From NCBI GenBank assembly GCA_943328365.2, contig CALPZT020000096.1, positions 1 through 6,489 on the forward strand: a stretch of DNA of 6,489 bases. Reading direction: 5' to 3'. The notes under the pieces are model-generated. The model had not been told where the DNA came from, searched no databases, and saw only the letters and a program-made list of their open reading frames with translations. Origin of the DNA: Bifidobacterium breve. GTDB lineage: Bacteria; Actinomycetota; Actinomycetes; S36-B12. Numbering within the stretch: position 1 is the first letter of the stretch; every line of letters starts with the position of its first letter. The translations under genes were made by a program, and so were the position numbers. Positions 1 through 5,972 of this stretch are shown piece after piece.

Positions 1-1908
1 CTCGACCGTGCGGCTGCGCTTTCCGGCGCTGTGTACGGACGCAATGAGAAGAACGATGTCGCCCTGCGCATCGTCGCCGACCATGCTCGCACGTGCGTGT
101 TCCTCATCGGCGATGGCGTGCTTCCGGGTAATGAGGGCCGGGGCTACGTGCTGCGCCGCATCATGCGGCGAACCATCCGCATGATGCGCCTGCTCGGCGC
201 AGGCGAGCCCACCATGCGCGAGCTCGTCGACGTCACGGTGCTCGCGATGGCGCCGCAGTACCCCGAGCTCAACGACGAGGTGAACCGGGTCCGGCAGATC
301 GCCGAGGGCGAGGAAGCGACCTTCCTCCAGACGCTTCGCACCGGCACGACGATCTTCGATACGGCCGTGCAGGCGGTGCGCTCAAGCGGTGGCACCACCC
401 TGCCGAGCGAGCAGGCATTCGCATTGCATGACACCTATGGATTCCCGATTGACCTGACCTTGGAGATGGCGGCCGAGCAGGGCCTTGCCGTCGACGAGGA
501 GGGCTTTCGGCGGCTCATGGGCCAGCAGCGCGAGCGGGCCAAGGCCGATTCGCGTGAGCGCAAGGTTGGCCTCGTCGCCACGACCGCCTATCGCGAGATT
601 CTCGATATCGGTGGCACGACCGAGTTTGTCGGCTACCGGGAGTCGTCAACCGAAGCGCAGGTCATTGGCCTCGTCCGCGATGGCGAGACGGTACCAGCGG
701 CCAGTATGGGCGAGCACGTAGAGGTCATCTTGAACCGCTCGCCGTTCTACGCCGAGTCCGGCGGCCAGCTCGGTGACCATGGGCGGCTCCTCACCGGGCA
801 GGGCGCGGTCATCGAGGTTTTCGACGTGCAGTCGCCCGTTCCTGGATTGTTCGTTCATCGCGGCGAGGTAACGAGCGGCGAGATCGCACAGGGCGAGTCC
901 GTTGTGGCCGAGGTCGACATCCAGCGACGCCGGGCCATTTCCCGGGCGCACACCGCGACCCACCTCATCCACCGGGCCTTCCGCGAGCGACTCGGCGATA
1001 CCGCCACCCAGATGGGCTCGGAGAACGCGCCGGGTCGGCTGCGATTCGACTTCCCGAGTCCGACAGCGGTCGCCCCTGGCATCCTGCAGGAGGTCGAGGC
1101 ACGGGTGAACGAAGTACTCCTCGACGACCTTGCGGTGTCGGCGCACCTCATGAGCCAGGCCGAGGCCCGTGCGATGGGTGCGATGGCGCTGTTCGGCGAG
1201 AAGTACGGCGACAAGGTTCGTGTCGTATCGGTCGGTGACTGGGCCCATGAGCTCTGCGGCGGCACCCATGCCCAGCGTTCCGGGCAGCTCGGCGTCGTCA
1301 CCTTCCTTTCAGAGGGCTCGATCGGCGCCGGGGTGCGACGGGTCGAGGCGCTCGTCGGCGCCGATGCCTATCGATTCCTCGCTCGCGAGCACCTGCTCGT
1401 CAACCGATTGAGCGAGCTCGTGAAGTCGCCGGCCGACGAGCTCGTTGAGCGGATCGAGCGGACGATCACCTCCCTGAAGGATGCTGAGCGCGATCTCGCG
1501 AAGGTGCGCAGCGCGCAGTTGATTGCGAGCATGGACGGCATCATCGGCGAGGGCAAGGACATCGGTCCGGTTCGAGTCTGGGCCTTCGAGGCGCCCGAAG
1601 GGACCTCGGCGGCAGACCTGCGCGAGATGGTGATGAAGGCCAAGGGCCGCAATCGTCCCGAGCTTCCTGTGGTCCTCGTCGGTTCGGCTGTCGCTGACGG
1701 CAAGGCCTCGATTATCGCTGCGGCGAACCAGACCGCAATCGATCTTGGCGTGACGGCGAATCTCGTTCTCAAGACCGCTCTTCCCTCGGTGGATGGGCGC
1801 GGAGGGGGCAAGGACGATCTTGCCCAGGGCGGCGGTACGCGGCCGGAGGGCGTGTCCGATGCGCTCGCGGCCGTGGAGTCGATGATCCTCAACCGATTCG
1901 CGAACTGA
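1..1908 (+). CDS. alaS: Alanyl-tRNA synthetase, C-terminal 635 residues (5' end outside window)
   Basis: Cytoplasmic enzyme that charges tRNA-Ala with alanine and hydrolyses mischarged Ser- or Gly-tRNA-Ala. The frame is open from base 1, so the gene is cut by the window edge. Bacterial AlaRS is usually about 880 residues, so roughly 250 N-terminal residues (most of the aminoacylation core) are missing. What remains begins in the tRNA-recognition region, with the conserved NEGRGYVLRRI (about 130-162). Then come the editing-domain signature SPFYAESGGQ (about 742-771), the zinc-binding HTATH (949-963) and CGGTH (1255-1269), a helical linker, and the C-Ala domain ending in GGGKDDLAQGGG (about 1801-1836). 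All four zinc ligands (two His, then Cys and His) are present, so editing should be active. No frameshift is seen. The GTG at 31 is an internal valine, not the start. It leads a tight cluster: ruvX starts 4 bases after the stop. Confidence 0.97.
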   Translation, partial: LDRAAALSGAVYGRNEKNDVALRIVADHARTCVFLIGDGVLPGNEGRGYVLRRIMRRTIRMMRLLGAGEPTMRELVDVTVLAMAPQYPELNDEVNRVRQIAEGEEATFLQTLRTGTTIFDTAVQAVRSSGGTTLPSEQAFALHDTYGFPIDLTLEMAAEQGLAVDEEGFRRLMGQQRERAKADSRERKVGLVATTAYREILDIGGTTEFVGYRESSTEAQVIGLVRDGETVPAASMGEHVEVILNRSPFYAESGGQLGDHGRLLTGQGAVIEVFDVQSPVPGLFVHRGEVTSGEIAQGESVVAEVDIQRRRAISRAHTATHLIHRAFRERLGDTATQMGSENAPGRLRFDFPSPTAVAPGILQEVEARVNEVLLDDLAVSAHLMSQAEARAMGAMALFGEKYGDKVRVVSVGDWAHELCGGTHAQRSGQLGVVTFLSEGSIGAGVRRVEALVGADAYRFLAREHLLVNRLSELVKSPADELVERIERTITSLKDAERDLAKVRSAQLIASMDGIIGEGKDIGPVRVWAFEAPEGTSAADLREMVMKAKGRNRPELPVVLVGSAVADGKASIIAAANQTAIDLGVTANLVLKTALPSVDGRGGGKDDLAQGGGTRPEGVSDALAAVESMILNRFAN

Positions 1909-1912
1909 CTGC

Positions 1913-2341
1913 GTGCGCACCGGTGTTCGGCTGGCGATCGATGTAGGGAGCGTGCGCATCGGTGTCGCGAGGAGCGACCCAGGTGGGCTCATGGCTGTTC
2001 CGCTGGACGCAATCTCGGCGAATGATCTGGCGTTCACAGCGGTGAGCGGGCTCGTTGACGAGTACGAGGCAATCGAGGTCGTCGTTGGTCTGCCCCTGTC
2101 GATGGACGGCACTGAAGGCCGGGCTGCCGGACTAGCCCGAGGCTGGGCAGAGCGGCTGTCGGCCGCGCTTGCCGTTCCCGTTCGACTGGTTGACGAACGC
2201 CTCACGACCGTGCAGGCGCAGCGCGGGCTGCACGCAGCGGGGAGGTCGGTGAAGTCTTCACGAGGCATGATCGACAGCGCATCTGCGGTTATCCTTCTCC
2301 AGTCCGATCTAGACGCCGAGCGAGCAAAGGGGTCGGCATGA
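1913..2341 (+). CDS. ruvX: RuvX/YqgF-type RNase H-fold nuclease (putative Holliday junction resolvase / 16S pre-rRNA nuclease)
   Basis: 142 residues, the usual length for this family. Members have an RNase H-like fold. The family was named as a putative Holliday junction resolvase, and in Escherichia coli YqgF acts in 16S rRNA 5'-end maturation, so the biochemical role here is inferred from family membership. Visible motifs are AIDVGSVRIGVARSD (residues 8-22, with the first metal-binding Asp at D10), VVVGLPLSMDGTEG (56-69), VDERLTT (93-99) and a C-terminal IDSASAVILLQ (120-130, with D121). The metal-binding acidic residues expected of the family are therefore in place. The GTG start at 1913 is the only sensible one, because the conserved core begins within six codons. 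It has no convincing Shine-Dalgarno sequence and lies 4 bases after the alaS stop, which suggests translational coupling. Its TGA overlaps the mltG ATG in an ATGA. Confidence 0.95.
   Translation: MRTGVRLAIDVGSVRIGVARSDPGGLMAVPLDAISANDLAFTAVSGLVDEYEAIEVVVGLPLSMDGTEGRAAGLARGWAERLSAALAVPVRLVDERLTTVQAQRGLHAAGRSVKSSRGMIDSASAVILLQSDLDAERAKGSA
2326..2332 (+). promoter_or_regulatory. Ribosome binding site of mltG
   Basis: AAAGGGG lies in the last codons of ruvX, 5 bases before the ATG at 2338. It is a good Shine-Dalgarno match and supports the ATGA-overlapping start over any later one. Confidence 0.65.
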
Positions 2342-3435
2342 GCCAACTCGATTCATTCCTGTCGTCTGAGCCGTTGCCGCCGTCACGACACCGTCGAAGC
2401 GTCCTGCGTCGAGTGGTAGCAGTGCTCCTCGTCGTCATTGTTGCGATCCTTGCTGTCGCCCTCTATCGATGGGTGAGCACGAGTCTTGAGGTTGACGACT
2501 ACCCCGGATCCGGCACCGGAGAGGTCGTCATCACCGTGAGCCGGGGCGACTCCCTCACGCAGATTGCCCGGACACTTGCGGCGGCCGACGTCGTGAAGAG
2601 CACTGATGCCTTCGTAGCCGCAGCATCGGCCGACGATCGGGCGTCGAGCCTAGGGCCGGGCAAGTACACGCTTCGGGCGAAGATGAGCGGCCGCGAGGCG
2701 CTCACGCTCATGCTCGACCCGATCTCGCGCTCCCAGAGCCGCATCGTCCTGCCAGAAGGCCTGCGGGTTGGCGAGACCGTCGACACGATCGCAGCGTCCA
2801 CCGACATTACGAAGAAGTCCCTCGTCGACTCCCTTGAGTCGCCAGAGTCGCTCGGCCTCCCGGACTGGGCCGATTCGAATGCTGAGGGCTTTCTCTTCCC
2901 CGCGACCTACGAGGTGGCCGGCGACGAGGACGCGCAGGCTGTCCTCACCGCACTCGTCAAGCGGTTCAATCAGGCGAGCAGCGACATCGGCCTCGAGGAG
3001 CGAGCGGACGAACGCGGAATCACCCCCTACGAGGCGCTCATTGTCGCATCACTCGTCCAAGCCGAGGGTGTGCCGAATGACTTCTCGAAGGTCGCTCGGG
3101 TCATCTACAACCGGCTCGATGCCGGCATGCCGCTCCAATTCGACTCGACCGTCTCCTACGCGCTCGGCATCGACGAAATCAGCCTTGACGCCGATCAGCT
3201 GGCCACGGACTCGCCGTACAACACCTACGAGAACAAGGGGTTGCCACCGACTCCGATCAACTCCCCGGGCGAGGCAGCGATCGAGGCGGCACTGTCTCCA
3301 GCGCGCGGCCAGTGGTTGTACTTCGTGGCGGTCAATCCCGATACCAAGGAAACGAAGTTCACGAAGAGCTACGACAAATTCCTCGAGTACAAGCGTGAGT
3401 TCCAGCAGTACCTCGCTGACAAGGGCAAGGGCTAG
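2338..3435 (+). CDS. mltG: Endolytic murein transglycosylase MltG (YceG family)
   Basis: 365-residue bitopic membrane protein. In E. coli, MltG cleaves nascent peptidoglycan strands and is proposed to terminate glycan polymerisation. The sequence shows a short basic cytoplasmic tail (RHRR at 17-20), one membrane segment at about 25-44, and then an extracellular part. Residues about 63-86 (VVITVSRGDSLTQIARTL) look like the LysM-like subdomain of this family. The catalytic domain carries EGFLFPATYEV (183-193), ASLVQAEG (237-244), VARVIYNRLDAGMPLQFDSTV (from 252), SPYNTYENKGLPPTPINSPG (292-311) and LYFVA (327-331). By comparison with the family motif ASIVEKE, E243 is the likely catalytic acid. 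The N-terminal tail is short beside the long low-complexity tails of many actinobacterial homologues. The start is well supported by AAAGGGG 5 bases upstream. It overlaps ruvX by 4 bases and precedes aroE by 6. Confidence 0.95.
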   Translation: MSQLDSFLSSEPLPPSRHRRSVLRRVVAVLLVVIVAILAVALYRWVSTSLEVDDYPGSGTGEVVITVSRGDSLTQIARTLAAADVVKSTDAFVAAASADDRASSLGPGKYTLRAKMSGREALTLMLDPISRSQSRIVLPEGLRVGETVDTIAASTDITKKSLVDSLESPESLGLPDWADSNAEGFLFPATYEVAGDEDAQAVLTALVKRFNQASSDIGLEERADERGITPYEALIVASLVQAEGVPNDFSKVARVIYNRLDAGMPLQFDSTVSYALGIDEISLDADQLATDSPYNTYENKGLPPTPINSPGEAAIEAALSPARGQWLYFVAVNPDTKETKFTKSYDKFLEYKREFQQYLADKGKG

Positions 3436-3437
3436 GA
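3434..3437 (+). promoter_or_regulatory. Probable ribosome binding site of aroE
   Basis: AGGA overlaps the mltG TAG stop and lies 4 bases before the GTG at 3442. A second purine run, AAGGG at 3427-3431, lies 10 bases away. Both are modest matches. Together with the position of the conserved N-terminus they support the GTG start. Confidence 0.4.
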
Positions 3438-3441
3438 CGTC

Positions 3442-4248
3442 GTGAAGCGCGCGGGAGTCCTCGGCTCGCCGATCGCCCACAGCCTGTCCCCGGCACTGCA
3501 CCGCGCGGCATACAGCGCACTCGGCCTGGACTGGACCTACGACTCCTACGACGTGACAGAGGCGGAGCTGCCGGCATTCGTCGGCGAACTCGACGGTGAT
3601 TGGGCGGGGCTCTCCCTCACCATGCCATTGAAGTCGGCCGTCATTCCTCTGCTCGATGAAGTCGACGAAGTGGCCGGACTCATCATGTCGGTGAACACCG
3701 TCCTGCCGTTCGGTGATGGATGGCGGGGAACGAATACGGATGTGTTCGGAATCGTCCGAAGCCTTACTGCTCGTCTGACCGAGGCTCCGCGGCATGCCAC
3801 AGTGCTCGGGGCCGGAGCCACGGCGCGAAGTGCCATCGCGGCACTCGCGGAGCTCGACGTTCGAGAGGTCCTGATCGTGGCCCGTCGGCCGGAGGCGGCC
3901 GCTGATCTGGTTCGGCTCGCCGGCAGCTTCGGCCTCACCGGCCACGCGGAGTCATTCGAGCCGAGCCGTGAACTGCTTGCACGCGACATCGTCATCAGCA
4001 CCCTGCCCGGGAGCGTGGCAGAGCCATGGGCCGCGCTGGCCCGAGAGGCTCAGGGGACCCTGCTTGACGCCTCGTACCACCCGTGGCCGACGCCGATGGC
4101 AGGGGCGTGGCCGAGTGACCGCGTCGCGAGCGGTCGCGACATGCTCCTGTGGCAGGCAGTTCGCCAGGTTGAACTCATGACCGGTCAGCGCGCGCCGGTC
4201 GATGCAATGGCGGCAGCACTACCCCCGTTGTCCACAGGTACTGCCTGA
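3442..4248 (+). CDS. aroE: Shikimate dehydrogenase (NADP+)
   Basis: 268 residues, the normal length. It reduces 3-dehydroshikimate to shikimate with NADPH, the fourth step of the chorismate pathway, in the cytoplasm. The substrate domain shows GSPIAHSLSP (8-17, with S14 and S16 for the shikimate carboxylate), GLSLTMPLK (56-64, catalytic K64), SVNT (83-86, N85) and GTNTDVFG (96-103, catalytic-pair D100). The nucleotide-binding domain has the glycine-rich VLGAGATARSA (121-131), followed by VARRPE (146-151) at the place where many AroE proteins have the NRT motif. The two arginines could bind the NADPH 2'-phosphate, which is an inference. The C-terminus contains SYHPWPTPMA (211-220) and LLWQAVRQ (235-242), typical of the actinobacterial form. 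The GTG start puts the conserved GVLGSP at residue 5. The next gene begins 3 bases after the stop as annotated. Confidence 0.96.
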   Translation: MKRAGVLGSPIAHSLSPALHRAAYSALGLDWTYDSYDVTEAELPAFVGELDGDWAGLSLTMPLKSAVIPLLDEVDEVAGLIMSVNTVLPFGDGWRGTNTDVFGIVRSLTARLTEAPRHATVLGAGATARSAIAALAELDVREVLIVARRPEAAADLVRLAGSFGLTGHAESFEPSRELLARDIVISTLPGSVAEPWAALAREAQGTLLDASYHPWPTPMAGAWPSDRVASGRDMLLWQAVRQVELMTGQRAPVDAMAAALPPLSTGTA

Positions 4249-4251
4249 AGG

Positions 4252-4752
4252 GTGACGTGCCCGCATGAGCGCGCTTATCGTCGAGCGGTGATCCTCGAGA
4301 TGCTTGCCTGGCTTGCCTTCCTCGTCATCGGTGCCCGTCTGGCCATCATCGACATTGCGGAGCACCGGTTGCCGAATCGCCTTGTCATCCTCCTCGCTAC
4401 CGGTTCGACTGCACTCTTGGCGGGCGCCTCCCTTGTGAGTGCCGACCCGGGGCGATTCATGCGGGCCGTGGCCTGCGGCATGCTCGTCTTCTGCACGATG
4501 TTCGTCCTCGCCGTGCTCGTTCCTTCCGGTTTGGGCATGGGTGATGTGAAGCTCGGTTTCGTGACCGGCATGTTCCTCGGCTGGATCGGCTGGGAGTGGG
4601 CCTACTGGGGCACGTTCATCGGATTCGCATGCGGCGCGCTGTGGGCACTCATCCTCGTGATTCGGCGCCGGGGCTCATGGTCAACGGCCATTGCATTCGG
4701 GCCATGCATGCTGCTCGGAGTCGTCGTGTGCGCGGTCGGCACCGCAGTCTGA
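4252..4752 (+). CDS. Prepilin peptidase, family A24 (peptidase domain only)
   Basis: Up to 166 residues, very hydrophobic. Family A24 peptidases are membrane aspartyl proteases that remove leader peptides from type IV or Tad/Flp prepilins. The two catalytic aspartates are visible: D34 in IIDIAEHRLPNRLV (32-45) and D98 in GLGMGDVKL (93-101), the hallmark GxGDxK motif. AFGPCMLLG (148-156) matches the conserved FGPxL element. About six membrane segments can be drawn (roughly 16-33, 44-62, 69-90, 101-116, 117-137, 146-166). There is no N-terminal methyltransferase domain or cysteine zinc motif, so it is the short, TadV/CpaA-like type. The start is uncertain: GTG 4252 is the longest choice, but GTG 4288 or ATG 4300 would fit the topology better. 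No pilin gene is in the window, so its substrate is unknown. An A24 gene after aroE is a known actinobacterial arrangement. Confidence 0.9.
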   Translation: MTCPHERAYRRAVILEMLAWLAFLVIGARLAIIDIAEHRLPNRLVILLATGSTALLAGASLVSADPGRFMRAVACGMLVFCTMFVLAVLVPSGLGMGDVKLGFVTGMFLGWIGWEWAYWGTFIGFACGALWALILVIRRRGSWSTAIAFGPCMLLGVVVCAVGTAV

Positions 4753-4770
4753 GCGGATCTGCTGCGGTCT

Positions 4771-4777
4771 GGAAGGA
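4771..4777 (+). promoter_or_regulatory. Ribosome binding site of aroC
   Basis: GGAAGGA ends 7 bases before the ATG at 4785. It is the strongest Shine-Dalgarno sequence in the window and fixes the aroC start. The open frame continues upstream to 4596, but only by overlapping the peptidase gene. Confidence 0.8.
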
Positions 4778-4784
4778 TGAGCAC

Positions 4785-5963
4785 ATGTTGCGCTGGCTGA
4801 CCGCGGGTGAATCGCACGGACCGGCGCTGATGGCGATCGCAGAGGGCCTTCCGGCGCACATCGCCATCACGACCGACGAGATAGGGCTCGACCTGGCGCG
4901 CAGGCGGCTCGGTTCTGGCCGCGGCGCACGAATGAAATTCGAACGCGACGAGGTCCGCGTGATCGGTGGCATTCGGCACGGACAGACGCTCGGTGGGCCG
5001 GTCGCAATCGAGGTCGGCAACTCCGAATGGTCAAAATGGGAAGTGGTCATGGCGGCCGATCCCGTTGACCCGGCTGAACTCGAGGCGCTCGCGCGTAACG
5101 CGCCGCTGACCCGGCCCCGGCCCGGACACGCTGATCTTGCTGGCATGCAGAAGTATGGATGGGACGATGCGCGCCCCATCCTCGAGCGTGCGAGTGCGCG
5201 TGAGACGGCGGCACGGGTCGCGCTCGGCGCGGTCGCGCGGGCGTTCCTGCGACAGGCAGCGGGTATCGAAGTGCTCAGTCATGTCGTGAGCATCGGGCAC
5301 GTGAGCCTGCCCGAAGGCATCGTTCCTGTGGTCGCCGACTTCGATCGAATTGATGAGGATCCCGTGCGCTGCGTCGATCCCGAGACTTCGGCAGCGATTC
5401 TCGAGGAGATAGGCGCCGCTCATCGCGATGGCGACACCCTCGGCGGCGTGGTTGAGGTGGTGGCGTACGGGCTTCCGCCCGGTCTCGGCAGTCACGTGCA
5501 CTGGGATCGCCGGCTCGACTCGAAGCTCGCTGGTGCGCTCATGGGCATTCAGGCAATCAAGGGCGTGGAGATCGGAGCAGGGTTTGCGCTCGCGGCAGTT
5601 CGCGGTTCGCAGGCGCAAGATGAAATCGTTCAAGGCGTTGATGGCCTTGAACGAACCTCGGGCAAGTCAGGCGGCACCGAGGGAGGAATGTCGACAGGCG
5701 AAATGCTCCGTGTGCGCGCTGCGATGAAGCCCATCTCGACAATCCCGCGAGCCCTGCGGACCATTGACGTGCGCACAGGAGAGGAGGCTCCGGCCATCAA
5801 TCAGCGTTCCGACGTATGCGCCGTGCCCGCAGCCGGAGTGGTTGCCGAGGCCATGGTGCTCCTCACGCTGGCCGAGGCGGTCCTTGAGAAATTCGGGGGC
5901 GACACCGTCGAGGAGACCTCGCGAAACCTGCACGGCTACCTTGACAATCTGGCGATCAAATGA
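4785..5963 (+). CDS. aroC: Chorismate synthase
   Basis: 392 residues. It converts 5-enolpyruvylshikimate-3-phosphate to chorismate, the last step of the shikimate pathway, with reduced FMN. The motifs run in order: TAGESHGPAL (6-15, active-site H11), LGSGRGARMKFERDEV (42-57), the family signature region with NAPLTRPRPGHADLAGMQKYG (from 105, active-site H115), ERASARETAAR (134-144), GDTLGGVVEV (216-225), GGTEGGMSTGE (296-306), RAAMKPISTIPRAL (311-324) and RSDVCAVPAAG (341-351, D343). All residues expected for FMN and substrate binding appear present. The actinobacterial wording (EWSKWE near 81-86, ERASARET) is clear. The ATG at 4785 was chosen over the in-frame extension to 4596 because GGAAGGA precedes it and homologues begin with MLRWLTAGESHG. 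It is 32 bases after the peptidase stop, the widest gap here, and 9 bases before aroK. A perfect inverted repeat lies at 5626-5654. Confidence 0.98.
   Translation: MLRWLTAGESHGPALMAIAEGLPAHIAITTDEIGLDLARRRLGSGRGARMKFERDEVRVIGGIRHGQTLGGPVAIEVGNSEWSKWEVVMAADPVDPAELEALARNAPLTRPRPGHADLAGMQKYGWDDARPILERASARETAARVALGAVARAFLRQAAGIEVLSHVVSIGHVSLPEGIVPVVADFDRIDEDPVRCVDPETSAAILEEIGAAHRDGDTLGGVVEVVAYGLPPGLGSHVHWDRRLDSKLAGALMGIQAIKGVEIGAGFALAAVRGSQAQDEIVQGVDGLERTSGKSGGTEGGMSTGEMLRVRAAMKPISTIPRALRTIDVRTGEEAPAINQRSDVCAVPAAGVVAEAMVLLTLAEAVLEKFGGDTVEETSRNLHGYLDNLAIK
5626..5654 (+). repeat. Perfect 11-bp inverted repeat (stem-loop) inside aroC
   Basis: TCGTTCAAGGC (5626-5636) and GCCTTGAACGA (5644-5654) are exact reverse complements, separated by the 7-base loop GTTGATG. 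The element covers AroC residues 281-290 (IVQGVDGLER), a stretch that varies between homologues. No T-run follows, so it is not an intrinsic terminator. Its function, if any, is unknown. Confidence 0.7.
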
Positions 5964-5972
5964 GCGTCAGCG

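Noticed and set aside
1413..1446. CGAGCTCGT repeated directly and inverted, about 24 bases apart, in alaS
   Set aside because: GAGCTC is self-complementary and both copies encode Glu-Leu-Val with preferred codons. Ordinary coding sequence explains it.
1806..1825. 7-bp stem GGGCAAG/CTTGCCC near the 3' end of alaS
   Set aside because: It encodes the conserved GKDDLAQ motif of the C-Ala domain, has no T-run, and 7-bp stems are expected by chance in this window.
2249..2261. Palindrome GTGAAG-T-CTTCAC in ruvX, considered as an operator
   Set aside because: Six-base arms with a one-base centre are common by chance, it lies within coding sequence, and it is not near a plausible promoter.
1309..2346. 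345-residue open frame on the minus strand opposite alaS and ruvX
   Set aside because: It lies opposite conserved genes. The Arg/Ser/Ala-rich composition is what antisense reading of GC-rich codons gives, and no recognisable domain is seen.
3049..3945. 298-residue open frame on the minus strand opposite mltG and aroE
   Set aside because: It spans two well-supported genes on the other strand, has low-complexity composition and has no family motif.
4123..4140. 7-bp stem GTCGCGA/TCGCGAC with a 4-base loop in aroE
   Set aside because: A stem this short is expected a few times by chance in a GC-rich window. It is inside coding sequence with no terminator features.
4596..4784. 63-codon in-frame N-terminal extension of aroC
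   Set aside because: It overlaps the peptidase gene, has no homology to chorismate synthase, and the ATG at 4785 has a strong ribosome site and the family's usual N-terminus.
4753..4784. The 32-base gap before aroC as a promoter or terminator region
   Set aside because: It holds the aroC ribosome site and no hairpin with a T-run. No convincing -35/-10 pair is seen in it or just upstream.
5031..5633. 200-residue minus-strand frame, and others at 646-1269 and 5936-6472
   Set aside because: Antisense shadows of aroC, alaS and aroK. High GC suppresses stop codons in these frames.
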